A stretch of 64,000 bases of DNA from positions 57,961 through 121,960 of the forward strand of contig JAQGDQ010000536.1 of assembly GCA_030141605.1 (NCBI GenBank), written 5' to 3'. Below, one piece after another: positions 12,971 to 24,487 of the stretch; positions within the stretch are counted from its first letter, which is position 1; each line of letters starts with the position of its first letter. A model generated the notes under the pieces. That model saw only the letters and a program-made list of their open reading frames with translations, did not search any database and had not been told where the DNA came from. The DNA is from Tubiluchus corallicola. Taxonomy: Eukaryota > Priapulida > Priapulimorpha > Priapulimorphida > Tubiluchidae. The position numbers were made by a program, and so were the translations under genes.

Positions 12971-14500
12971 CCCACGGTCGAACATTTTATACGTCTTTTA
13001 CCGAAAGTTCCGAATTGCGCCTTAAGAACCCCCATCCAATAAGTACCTTTAGCAAGCTTATGCATGACCGTGTATCAAGTCAGGGTCTGCCGGAGGCTTT
13101 CAAGCATGCGAAATAACACTGACCCAAAAACGTACGCGAAATAACACTGACCCAAAAACGTACGTACGAATGGCGGTTTTACTTTTCATAGTACAAACCA
13201 GTTATTTCTGGCACACCATAAGTAGGTATCCTGGGACCGATTTTAATTGTATTGTTTATAAACCATCTTCCCGATGTCTTTGATCCTGGAAATTGTAAAC
13301 TTTATGCTACGTGCAAAGGCCACTGTCTATTGGTTGACGCCATTGCGAAATTTGGATAGATGGTCTGATACCTGACAACATTCAGTTGCATTTCAAACTC
13401 ACTAGGCTTCATTTAAGCTACAGGAATCCACGCCTCCCGTATTTCTAAATGGCTTTCCTTTTGGTACTTAAGATGAATGCAGTGGTTTGGGTATTTTCTG
13501 CATATTGTAAGCAACAACAACGAAAACTTTTCATATAACTACCATGATTTTCCCACGACCAAGTCCAAAACAATACCTGCATTGAAAGGGTTCAGCGTTA
13601 TGTTGCCCGCAGGTTTTTGATGGATGCCACTTAGGATACATCCCATATATGAGTAGATTAGTTAAAACTGATTTGCAGCCGCTCGTAGTGAGGCACATTA
13701 GTTTGCTTTAAAACGATATATAACACCATGCATAAACTGGCAGAGTTAAATTTTTTTTTAAGATTTCTTCACTTTTGCCCCCCCCCCACGCACTTGCGAA
13801 GACTGTAAACTATTTAATCAATTCTTCTATGTTGAACTTGTATAAATTGTGGTTTCTCAAACAGAATTGGAATGACCTCAGTTACGACATTGTCAATTCA
13901 TCCAGTCTGTCAGTTTTTAGTAGGAAGCTAACCGAAACTTGTTTGTTAACATATTGCAAATTTAATAGATTTTTATGAAACATTATTACGCTAGTTCAAG
14001 GATCTCTCCCTATTTTGATAAATTTACACTTTGTATGTGTTTTGTGGATTCTTTTATTTTATCGCATTTTTAGTGTGAGTAATGTGAATTTTATCCGATG
14101 TAAACATGCATTTCAATTAAGTGCAAACAATGGGCAACATAATTATAATTAATGTAATATATATATTATACTAATTATTATACAAAAAGTAAAGTACATT
14201 TAATTTGATGTATGATTCTCTTTTCACTTTTTGGTACAGCTAACATTATCGACAATCAGTTCGCTTTTGCTTACTTAGCGACATTGCATAAACTACAATT
14301 CAGTTGAAAGATCACTTTATACTATAAACTTTGCAGAATTTTTCTGAGCTTCTTGAAGCACTTGCATGTCTGGTAACAATTGCGGCCCAAGTTGAGCAAT
14401 AATTATAATTTGTGAACAGCATAATTGTACAGTATAGTTTAAAGTAGCGTGTTTTAAATCCTTTAGGACCGCACCATTCGAAATAAGTCTTATAAGATCT
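12971..14500. other. intronic stretch, no gene seen
   Basis: AT-rich intron sequence. The only structure noted is a 28-bp direct duplication around 13110-13165 (aataacactgacccaaaaac). No conserved exon was recognised on either strand. Confidence 0.5.
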
Positions 14501-14504
14501 ATGA

Positions 14505-15055
14505 CTTCTGCTACTGTAAGAACACAGACCTAACTAAACGATTACATAAACACAGACATTTATTTTCTGCTACTGTAAGAACACAGACATAACTAAACGA
14601 TTACATAAACACAGACAGTTATTTTCTGCTACTGTAAGAACAGGCATAACTAAACGATTACATAAACACAGACATTTATTTTCTGCTACTGTAAGAACAC
14701 AGACATAATTAAATGATTACATAAACACAGACATTTATTTTCTGCTACTGTTAGAACACAGACATAACTAAACGATTACATAAACACAGGCATTTATTTT
14801 CTGCTACTGTAAGAACACAGACATAACTAAACGATTACATAAACACAGACAGTTATTTTCTGCTACTGTAAGAACAGGCATAACTAAACAGTTACATAAA
14901 CACAGACATTTATTTTCTGCTACTGTAAGAACACAGACATAATTAAATGATTACATAAACACAGACAGTTATTTTCTGCTACTGTAACAACAGGCATAAC
15001 TAAACGATTACATAAACACAGACATTTATTTTCTGCTACTGTAAGAACACAGACG
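14505..15055. repeat. 57-60-bp minisatellite, about 9 copies
   Basis: Units contain ctgctactgtaagaacacag, aactaaacgattacataaac and acagacatttatttt. Small deletions (aacaggcata in place of aacacagacata) mark a recurring sub-variant, which suggests block duplication. Confidence 0.93.
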
Positions 15056-15257
15056 TAACCAGGCGCTTCTGCTTGTATGTATATCTGCATGGTGAGGATT
15101 CGTGTATCAGTTTTAAAAACTGTGTAATCTCAGCTAAATAAACTATGTTTAACTTAAATTTAGTTGTAAACACTCACAGTGTTCTTTTAAAAGTACTTAT
15201 AAAACTACTATATACTTTCTTTGTAACTTTTGCAAAAGCACAAGACAATAGCATTAC

Positions 15258-15339
15258 CTGACTAAGTTCCGCAGGTGTAGAAAAGTATTTTGTTAAGCCT
15301 TTGATTAGCCTTCTGTCAACAAATTCATTTTCTCCGTAC
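15258..15339 (-). CDS. aminopeptidase exon (penultimate)
   Basis: Acceptor tttcag, one base completing a split Lys codon, then YGENEFVDRRLIKGLTKYFS and TPAELSQ, donor gtaatg. Part of the helical C-terminal domain. It joins in frame to the last exon, giving AELSQ-LEDFV. Confidence 0.92.
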
Positions 15340-16276
15340 CTGAAAAATTGATAAATATTTTAAAAATTACCACTGTGACCTTTATGACCTCTATGACCTG
15401 ACATAGAGCTATAAAGGCAATTTTGACTAAGCTAAAATTAGCAGTGGCTTTTTTATTGTTGCTTAAAACGCAAATTTATGATTGTTCGCTCTCTTCTTGT
15501 GTGAGTCGTGACCAACGATAATTTTATTTGTAGTTATGCTGGGTGGCACAGAAAAAATCTGCCGAAGTTTGGACAACAATAATATTAGAAACAAGAACCC
15601 TAAAAGTGATAATACAATTCATTAGTGGTTGGTTGGCATCCTTCTGTCTCGGAAGACAATGGAGTGTGCGCCAAGAGAGTCAGTTATTGATCACATTGAT
15701 GGAGCTGCAGCGTCGAGTGTGGCTAGGCAGTCCGATCTTTGAACTTCTCCAGGGCGCATGCCTGGGCAAGGTGTATGGAGATCCTGAGTTGCCCAGACAA
15801 CAGGAACCCCCTCTCTTCCTCGCAGTCATAAAAATGTTGCCAAGAAAATTTAAGAATTTTCCTGGTGTTGTGTGGTATCTGGAATTTTCTTAAAGAGAAA
15901 GTGTACAATGGCTAGCTAGCCGTTTGATGCAGAGGGACTAAAGCGTAAAAAGGGCAGAGGTACTGGGGGACCAAAATGCCCTTTAAAGAAAGTGATAAAC
16001 TGCATCAGCTGTTCGAGAAAACGCCTTCATTTATCAATTGCGATACACAAAGTTTTTTCAGACATTTTTTTACTTTTCGTTTTCGAACCTTTATATTTTT
16101 GTAAAAATTCGGGAAGTGACCTAAATTTTTTGTGTTTGTACACAATAGTCTGTGACATTAGTGTGGTTATTTTTAATTGATTAGGATTTGTTATTCTTAT
16201 AATATCGTTGTAAAAATTTCGGCACAATTTTTGGGCCACCTGGTGTATCCATTGAAAAGTTCAAGAATTGACGTAC
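15340..16276. other. intron with a GC-richer block at 15620-15960
   Basis: The block at about 15620-15960 has clearly higher GC than its surroundings (ggcatccttctgtctcggaa, atcctgagttgcccagacaa) and stays open in one plus-strand frame. I do not recognise a protein; an old dispersed element is the likelier explanation. Confidence 0.35.
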
Positions 16277-16417
16277 TTCCTCCGAATTTTGTCCCAATTC
16301 TTTATCGCAAATCTCCAGGAAAAATATCGACCGACTGGGTTCTTGGCTACAGAAGATATGACCTTCACCACGTCTGAGCCACGAATATCCTCAGATTCCA
16401 AAGCTAATTGTAGATAC
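16277..16417 (-). CDS. aminopeptidase exon, helical domain
   Basis: Acceptor tttcag, completes an Arg codon, then YLQLALESEDIRGSDVVKVI and NPVGRYFSWRFAIKNWDKIRR, donor gtacgt with two bases left over. NP(V/I)Gxxx(A/S)WxFxxxNW is a hallmark of the M1 C-terminal domain. Confidence 0.94.
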
Positions 16418-16447
16418 CTGAAAGATGAATGAGATGCTTGCATATTT

Positions 16448-16806
16448 ATTATTATTATAAGTGATACAATAAGCTGTCTATTTGCAGGGCACGTAAATAC
16501 AAAAATGTTAAATAAATCTTTACATTATGTACATAAAATAAATTTTTGCTAGTTATCTCACTTGCTTGCTATTTGCTTCTATTATGTGTGTCTGTTTGCT
16601 TGTATTTTTGTTTGTTTGCTTACTTGTTTATTGCATGGTTAATTGGTTGGAAATCAGTACATTTCTGTCTTATTTTGCTTAACTTTTGTTATTATTATTA
16701 AAAATCTTTATTAAAAATGATACAATAAGCCCTCTATCTGCAGGGCAACATTTGCAAGTACAAAAATGTTAAATAAATCTTTACATTATGTACATTAAAT
16801 AAATTT
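16448..16806. repeat. 100-bp direct duplication
   Basis: 16448-16550 and 16695-16806 share gatacaataagc, tgcagggca and aaaatgttaaataaatcttt. The two copies are separated by about 145 bases of T-rich intron. Confidence 0.85.
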
Positions 16807-17384
16807 TTACGTTAAATCCTACAAAGTTACCATTTTCTTACTAAACAAGATGACAAATTTCCATTACGATTTAATATTCTAATTACATATCTAATATTTG
16901 CGTATAATGTTCATACCAGACATGGCATATTAACCAGGCATTATGTAATAATGGCTAACTATGTAATGTATGTACGCTTTTATATAGTGTCAATTTCACG
17001 CATGCGCCCTATGGTGTAACTTTTTCTATCACAACTGCACGTTTTAAAGGTGGTTCGAATTTCGAAGGCTTTTCAACATTTTGGGAAGATGCAGCACAAG
17101 TGTGAAATTTGATGACATTACATGAAAGATAACAGACTCCTTTTCCTGCACATATTATACATTCTGTGGTTACCCTATGCTAAGTAAGAAACTTCGTCAA
17201 TGCAAAGTAGTAGGCTGCTTTTATATATGTATATAGCAACATAGATACTCTATGTACATTTATCATCAGTCTGGCAGTTAGATGTTTCGAGATAAGTGTC
17301 CAATCTCCCTATGCATAGATTCATAATAACAATACCAATCCTTATTTATAGTGGCTTTTGGATAAACCAACAGCAGGTACCATT

Positions 17385-17480
17385 TTAAGAGTCTGTTATG
17401 ACGAACCTCAGTATCGAACTCACGATCTCCCAAACGGAAAGCTGTCGTGTTACCACGAAACTACAGGGTCTGGTTTATTC
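17385..17480 (-). mobile_element. tRNA-derived SINE head, minus strand
   Basis: On the minus strand a B box (GAGTTCGATACTG) follows an A-box-like TGGTAACACG at about tRNA spacing. The sequence between does not make a sound tRNA. Confidence 0.45.
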
Positions 17481-17597
17481 ATGTGTTTTCTATACCGTGA
17501 TGGAAAAACTTGCCGTGAAAAAGGCAGAAAATGGAAAACCTGAAGTCTAAAGTTCTAGACTACAGGTGAGCCGTTATTAAATTAAACTATTTCTCAC

Positions 17598-17765
17598 CTG
17601 TTCAGTATCCAAGGTTCTTTACTGCAACCCATGGCATTGAGCAGCTTGGCTCTCTCGTTGGCTAGTCTAGTTTTCCCCAGGTTATCCCAAGCAAAATCCC
17701 ATTCTCCCACATTGCCGTTGTGTATAGCAGTACAGTAGACAAATTCACGGAAATTTGCTTTAATT
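17598..17765 (-). CDS. aminopeptidase exon, helical domain
   Basis: Acceptor ttcacag, completes a Glu codon, then IKANFREFVYCTAIHNGNVG, EWDFAWDNL and LLNAMGCSKEPWILNR, donor gtgaga. The pattern VYCxAI ... EWDFAW ... CTKEPWILNRYL is diagnostic for ANPEP/ERAP-type enzymes. Confidence 0.95.
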
Positions 17766-18497
17766 CTGTGAAAGATAAGTACGTTCAAATGTAACTGTTG
17801 TAAACTTTGATAAAACAAAGACATCAAAACTAAAATGTGATTAAGAAGAAACATTTTTTTCTAAATTATCCAAACTGTATGATACCAAGAAGTACTATGT
17901 TTAACAAGGTTTGTGCTGTACATAGTAACAATGACATTAGTAATTTGGCAGTGAGAAATATTGTAAATTTCTTACTCCGCGGAGATGAAAATTTAGGTTA
18001 TGTAGGTAACTTTAAAATATTTGATTGCGTACGGATGTTTATAACTGAATCGAGACGTTTTAGATAATTGATTAATTCTCAGAAATTTGCTTTAATTCTC
18101 CGACAGAAAAAGAGAAGGGGCTCTTACAACGTGACCACAAAGCGACAAACGGCTAGGCAAGTTTTTCTTCACCAAAATCACATCAAGGCAACATACAAGA
18201 AAGTCGTTTCTCAACTTTGACAAAAGTAAGACATCAAAACTGATATATAATAAAGAAGATGTGATTAAGAAGAAATATAATATAAACATTTTTTTCTAAA
18301 CTGTTCAAACTGATACCAAGAAATAATATGTTTAACAAACTTAATGCTTTATATAGTAACAATGACATTAGAAGTTTAGCAGTGAGAAATACTGTAAATT
18401 TGTTACTCCACGGAGATGAAAATCTAAGTTACCTAGATATCTGTTAAATTTTTGATTGTGTACAGTTGTTTATAGCAGAATCGAGACGTTTTAAATA
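17751..18497. repeat. tandem segmental duplication including an exon edge
   Basis: 17751-18071 and 18083-18497 are diverged direct copies (accaagaa, gtaacaatgacatta, cgcggagatgaaaat/cacggagatgaaaat, gaatcgagacgttttaaat). Each copy begins with the first 15 bases of the aminopeptidase exon at 17598-17765. Confidence 0.88.
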
Positions 18498-18753
18498 ATG
18501 ATTACTGGAATTGATATGTGTATTGTGTTATACATATAGTGAAGATGCATGTTAAATTTGCTAAGCGGGGAGTGTCCGCGCTAAACTTTCTGGCACAAAC
18601 CGCGTAATAAAATGTAATTGGTTGATGTGAATAGTGATTCTTTGACGAATGTTTCATACAGTAGCAATTTTTCTGTTGAGTATAAATTTTTCTTGAGTAT
18701 TTGAATGTTACCATTTTGATTTTAAAAGTAACTCATCATATTAAAAAGAACTA

Positions 18754-19230
18754 CAGCCAGCCTCGGGTATAAGGTACTCGCTTATAAGGGACCACCAACA
18801 CCGGTTCCGATTTTTCGTAACGTTTTTCTTTCGTATATAAGGTTCTCGGATATAAGAGACTTTCAGTTATAAGGGACGATATCTTCAGGTCGCGCGTAAC
18901 AGAAACCCAGGTAAATTACCCCCCCCCCACCATATAAGGAACCCTACGATCAAAGTGAAATTGATTGATTTTTAACCTCAATTTTTCACAAACTCGGCCT
19001 TCGAACAGCTCGCTTTCGTCACATACATCTCGCATCACTGAAGGAGCTTCTTACATACTGTCTGCACTGAATGTGTAGCAATTATCCATAAAAATATGCG
19101 TAAAAGTACAGAAAAGTACAGGCCTAGATATACACCCTCGGTCTGACTCAACTTCGGCTAAAAGGGACATTCGATATAAGGGACGGTTTTTCTCCGGTCC
19201 GGAGGTGTCCCTTATATCCGAGGTTGACTG
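18754..19230. mobile_element. Tigger/pogo-like non-autonomous element with TA duplication
   Basis: Termini CAGCCAGCCTCGGGTATAAG and, inverted at the right end, CAGTCAACCTCGGATATAAG form about 25-bp imperfect inverted repeats. Both ends are flanked by TA (18752-18753 and 19231-19232), the target duplication of the Tc1-mariner-pogo group. The roughly 477-bp interior has no transposase, so it is a MITE. Internal ttataagggac motifs repeat the terminal sequence. Confidence 0.82.
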
Positions 19231-19351
19231 TATTATTGCTTGAATTACAATTATTATTATTAGAAGTAGTGTGGTGCTGGTATTTGAATAAAAAATGTAG
19301 ATCTATTTAAAACTTATTTTCTAACAAATGCCACAAGTAAATAAAACTCAC

Positions 19352-19459
19352 TCATTAACTTGATTGCGCATCCACATGTTGTACTGAAGATTCGCCTGGT
19401 AATTGCACTCAACATTTCCAAATTTACAGGCAGCTTCCAGGATTTTTATTCTCATATGT
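19352..19459 (-). CDS. aminopeptidase exon, helical domain
   Basis: Acceptor ttctag, completes an Arg codon, then HMRIKILEAACKFGNVECNY and NLQYNMWMRNQVN, donor gtgagt with two bases of a Glu codon. Matches the 'L(R)xxACxFG...C' segment of M1 enzymes. Confidence 0.93.
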
Positions 19460-20049
19460 CTAGAAAATAAATTACGATCGGTCTAAATTACATAATACGA
19501 AATGTTTCAAAAGTTTCTTATTATTTCGCATTACGTGTTTTACTAACTTCCTTATCTTTGTAAACTGTATATTTTTATACGAAATAAACTCATAATAATA
19601 ATAATAATAATAATAATTTCAAGAATATTAAAATGTATTAAAAATATTAAAATACGTATTATGTGAAAATAATCAAACGACAACATTCAGTTTACTTTTC
19701 AAGAGAATTTTGTTGACATAATAACCTGGGACCGTAAGATTGCTGCAACGTTTATACTGCTGCATAACACACTCATTTTTCATATAATGAAGCAATACAG
19801 AGATTGTACAACAATCTAGAATCAGCATGGCAGCAAAAGAAAAACAGCACTTCAAATTCAGACTCATGAAATGACCAACTACCGAACTTCCACCAGATGA
19901 ATGTCACCAACAGTCAATTATAGACTGGTGCACATCAAATTAGCGAAAGTCTTCCAAAAACACCATTATTACGTAAAACATAGTTAATTAAAAAATTAAA
20001 ATATGAATAATAATCTTATTCAAAGTCGGCTTTTACATAAACAATTAAC

Positions 20050-20910
20050 GTAAGTCCAAATATTTCGTCGATAAAGATTTTGAGTTACTTAGTCAACATA
20101 AAATTTACCAACCTCGTCGATAAAGATTTTGAGTTAACTGAGTCAACATAAAATTTACCAACCTCGTCGATTAAGATTTTGAGTTACTGAGCCAACATAA
20201 AATTTACCAACCTCGTCGATAAACATTTTGAGTTACTGAGTCAATATAAAATTTACCAACCTCGTTGATAAAGATTTTGAGTTACTGAGTCAACATAAAA
20301 TTTACAAACCTCGTCGATAAAGATTTTTGAGTTACTGAGTCAACATAAAATTTACCAACCTCGTCGATAAAGATTTTTGAGTTACTGAGTCAACGTAAAA
20401 CTTACCAACCTCGTCGATAAACATTTTGAGTTACTGAGTCAACATAAAATTTACCAACCTCGTCGATAAACATTTTGAGTTACTGAGTCAACATAAAATT
20501 TACCAACCTCGTCGATAAACATTTTGAGTTACTGAGTAAATATCAAATTTACCAACCTCGTTATTAAAGATTTTGAGTTACTTAGTCAACATAAAATTTA
20601 CCAACCTCGTCGACAAACATTTTTGAGTTACTGAGTCAACGTAAAACTTACCAACCTCGTCGATAAACATTTTGAGTTACTGAGTCAACATAAAATTTAC
20701 CAACCTCGTCGATAAACATTTTGAGTTACTGAGTAAATATCAAATTTACCAACCTCGTTATTAAAGATTTTGAGTTACTTAGTCAACATAAAATTTACCA
20801 ACCTCGTCGATAAAGATTTTTGAGTTACTGAGTCAACGTAAAACTTACCAACCTCGTCGATAAACATTTTGAGTTACTGAATCAACATAAAATTTACCAA
20901 CCTCGTTGCC
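20050..20910 (-). repeat. 49-bp minisatellite made of the adjacent splice donor
   Basis: About 17 units of 49 bases. On the minus strand each carries ACGAGGTTGGTAA, the exact exon/intron border of the exon that ends at 20902, followed by attttatgttgactcag. The last unit runs into the real exon edge. Confidence 0.95.
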
Positions 20911-20981
20911 ATGTCTTCGCCATCTTCTTCGTTCCAACCGTAAGCAGTATACATTTGAGCACTTTGAAGCAAAACGTATCG
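20902..20981 (-). CDS. aminopeptidase exon, helical domain
   Basis: Acceptor tttcag, phase 0, RYVLLQSAQMYTAYGWNEED then GEDMAT and two bases of an Arg codon, donor gttggt. Corresponds to the FxxYVxxLxxxxYxxxGW segment. Confidence 0.92.
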
Positions 20982-20999
20982 CTGAAACACAGAATACAA

Positions 21000-22787
21000 T
21001 AACCTGTTTAAAAGTAGCACAAAAAACATAAGACAATTTCAAAACACATGCAGTATCCTGTTGAGTTTGAACAAATCTGTAAGAGTATTAAGTTGCTTAG
21101 ATTAAATTACTCAAACCTGAGTGTTCTGGAAACTAGTATCGAAGTTACTCAACTTCTGAAAACTAAACAATATTCTGCATGTTTGGGAACCAGGTAATCT
21201 AACCTGGGAACCAGGGAACCAGGTAATCACCTGCATTCTTTTTCCACAGTAATCTTAATAAAACGTGACTATGCTTAACAGGTTACTCAACACTTTCTAA
21301 TCATGATCACAGTTTTTCTTAGTTCTCGCTCCATTTCATCTTTCATTCACTACTCCCCCCACATTTATGTATATATATTATCATTATTTTAATTATTAAT
21401 CCTTTCTTTAAGATTTCCACGTACAGTTTGGCCTGTCAAGCTATGCTTTTAGGCTCAAACTGTATGCATCAAAATGCTTCTATAATGTAATTTGCACCTG
21501 TATATGCTGCATAAGAATCTCTTTTGTATTTTCTGGATTATATTGCATTTATATTTATATTTACTTGATTGCAAAATTATCTGTATTGTTATTATAACTG
21601 TAAGATTGTTGTGGAGATCTGGAATATTCTATAGTATAATAGAACAATCTTCTTACCTTGTAGAAGTTTCTAGAACTTTCTATTTCTAGATTGTTCCTTA
21701 GCACTGATATATAAGGCGGAGCTGGCCGCTGAAGTTTATTCTCTTGTATTCTCGTATTCTCAGATTCTCAGATACGCTTTCTTGCTTTCTCGTTTCCAGA
21801 TTATCACATTTACTCTAAACATTTCGCGTTCCTTCATACTTTTGTGTTGTAGAATTCTCGTATAATAAACTAGTTTAATTTGACGACGTGTTTTCTGGTT
21901 TTCTCTACCAGACGTCCGAGAGAAACAAAACAAAACAAAGATGAAGTGTGGAAATAAATAAACTTAAACTTAAAACTTAAACTTTCTAGCAGCATCATTT
22001 ATGTGACTCAAAACGTATTAATAACAATTAGTTGTTCGTGCAAATATTATAAATTGTGTAACGAGTAAATCAGTAATCGATAGGATCAGTATTACTTACT
22101 TTGAGTCCCTGCAGTTACTCTGATTAGACAGCAAGTTACTCACACAGTGTCAACGTCATTGCATTGTGCAAGCTGGAATTTGCATATCACATCCTGGTGT
22201 CTGAATTACTACCTAAACTTCTTTATTAGGGCATTAATTAGTCTATTCGCTATCTTTTCTCTACCTTCATAACTTTTTACTGTAACAAGCCTTTTCACAG
22301 TTTTGTTGTGCGCATGCTCAGTTGCTGCAGGTCTTAAGAGTACCATAGCGTCTTAACTATAACCGTCACCTGACATGTGTGTAAAGCAAATCTGTCTACC
22401 ACATCAGTCACATAAGTTCAATTGTTTTACTTGGACTTTACTTAATTATGCATTAGTCTGTGCGTATCGTGATTTACTAGCAGGATATTGGTTGGGAACA
22501 AGAAAATTGAACCAGGTAAGGTTCTAGCTAGCTGCTAAACCTGTTACTATTAAAACAGCTTGGGCTGCGAGGCGTTTTCAAGCGTACACAAATGCTTTGT
22601 CTGGTGCAGTTAACCTTTGATCTTTTCACGATCATCATCAATCGCTGGACCTGTGAAAAGGCTTATTATTTTTCATTACCTACCTATTAATAAAGGTTGT
22701 TCTATAGAGAACAGAAATTTATAAATAAATGAAAATTGAATTAAATTGGGATGAGCTTTTCTTGCTTCTTGTGCTGCCTATGCGTAC
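21000..22787. other. intron, no feature recognised
   Basis: AT-rich intron of the aminopeptidase gene, with a short duplicated gggaaccaggtaa near 21187-21225. No transposon or exon was recognised on either strand. Confidence 0.5.
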
Positions 22788-22991
22788 CTTAAAATCGCCG
22801 TAGCACCGTGACCATGCCAGCAGACCATACCACTCATGTAGAGTATTCAGTAACAACTCCCACGGGAGAGATTCAACCTCGCCATCCATATACTGGGTGA
22901 GTCTTAGAGGAATGGTCTGGTCCACATAGCCAGCCCTGGCTAACCAAAATGCGTCGTCAATTAACTGAGCTCGGTTTAATGGATTTATTAA
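22788..22991 (-). CDS. aminopeptidase exon, start of helical domain
   Basis: Acceptor tttcag, phase 0, 68 complete codons. LINPLNRAQLIDDAFWLARA, then TIPLRLTQYMDGEVESLPWE and WSRCYGDFK, donor gtacgc. (I/L)NRAQ(L/I)IDDAFxLAxxG and PWExxLxxL are family-defining. Confidence 0.95.
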
Positions 22992-23066
22992 CTGAAATAA
23001 GAAAACAGCTATAAAGTTGGTTCAGTGAGTCTATTAAAGCAAGCAGAAAGTCATTAAACTTTTTAT

Positions 23067-23573
23067 CAGTGGCGGCTCGTGTATAGGTACTGTGGTACTG
23101 CAGCACACCCTGTTTCACTCATTATTATCGATAATATTCAATATAATAATCTTTTTTCTTTAGTTCTTTTTTTATACTTGTGCGGAACCGATGCAAGTGA
23201 GGGAAGTACAATTTGCTTCACAACCCTAGTAACGTGGTGTTTGGCTGCTGTGCGCATGCGGAGATGCACATGTCAGGAATAAGACGCTGTACTTTAAGTA
23301 GAAAGAGTACTGTCACTCACGCAGTATATGTTGTCAGTTGTCACGTGTTTAAAAGCCGAATACAGTATATTCCTGAACAATTTAGGCTATTCGCAAGAAA
23401 ACAATATTTTTTGTTTAGAAGTTTGTCAAAGTTATGTTTAAATTAGTTTGTTTGTTTGTTTAAAATTACAATACAACATTATAATTACATAATGTTTGTT
23501 TCGTTTTACACAATGGCTAAATTTTTTTAATTTAGCAGCACCCCCAACTAATTTTAGCTACGAGCCGCCACTG
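23067..23573. mobile_element. hAT non-autonomous element with 8-bp target duplication
   Basis: Terminal inverted repeats CAGTGGCGGCTCGT (left) and ACGAGCCGCCACTG (right). The flanking octamers are CTTTTTAT (23059-23066) and CTTTTAAT (23574-23581), one mismatch apart, as expected for the 8-bp duplication of hAT transposons. No transposase ORF in the 507-bp element. Confidence 0.88.
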
Positions 23574-23685
23574 CTTTTAATGGCCAAGTTTATGGGTTAA
23601 TGTAGCTCACAAGATTTTGTAAACAAAATTAGATCACGGGGTGTTATCAGAAAACATCGTAAGGATGCGAATTCCACTGGCTTAC

Positions 23686-23810
23686 CAACATATTGCTGCT
23701 GATTATGCCTTCCCAGTTTTCGGGATTGTAATTCACGCGGAAGTATCCTTGTCGATACACGTTTCCCAATACCCATCCGTCTCTCTCAACGTTTACATCA
23801 TCCAATGTCA
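23686..23810 (-). CDS. aminopeptidase exon, beta-sandwich domain
   Basis: Acceptor ttatag, two bases complete the split Met codon, then TLDDVNVERDGWVLGNVYRQ and GYFRVNYNPENWEGIISSNM, donor gtaagc. WVLGNxxxxGYxRVNYxxxNW is the typical domain III-IV junction. Confidence 0.95.
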
Positions 23811-24487
23811 CTATAACAAACGTAACATCTCTAGTTGCATGCTTTTAAGTTTTAACAACCACATTTTAGAAAAACAAACTTTGATAATGAAAAGGTCAAA
23901 GGTTAAGTGTACCAGACAATGCATCTGTGTACACTTAACAACGACTCGCAGCCCATGCTATTGTAATAATAACAATTTTAACATGTTTTAACAGCTAGCT
24001 AGAACCTTGTCTAGTTCGTTTTTCTTGCTCCCAAGCAAGATCCTGCTAGTAAATCACTCGATGCACAGACTAATGCATAATTGAGAAAAGTCCACGCAGA
24101 ACAAGTAAGTAACTGAACTGATGCGGTAAACGGCTTTGTTTTACGCGCTGGGAGGTTGTAGTTATGACGCGTTGCTGTGACACACTTTAAGCGTGCACAA
24201 CGAGACACAAAAAGACTTAATGATGTAACCTGTAGAATATCACTCTACCTAATTTTGAGTAAAGTTGATTTGACACAACGAATCTAGAGGTTGTTTAAAA
24301 GTAGGCGAATCCTTTGGCCGTCAACATTCACGGGAGGGGGAAAAACTCTGACGGCGATCCAACCTAAAATTGACTTTGCAGGGACAGAAAGGGTCATCAT
24401 TTGCCAAATTTCTCAAAACTTTTGTTATTCTACATATTACAGATCACTCTATTATATTTCACTCTAAAATTCTACGAGCCACATCCT

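Noticed and set aside
14330-14405. Minus-strand peptide AQLGPQLLPDMQVLQEAQK as an aminopeptidase exon
   Set aside because: The exons at 15258 and 8957 already join in phase (AELSQ-LEDFV), and no good acceptor precedes the peptide.
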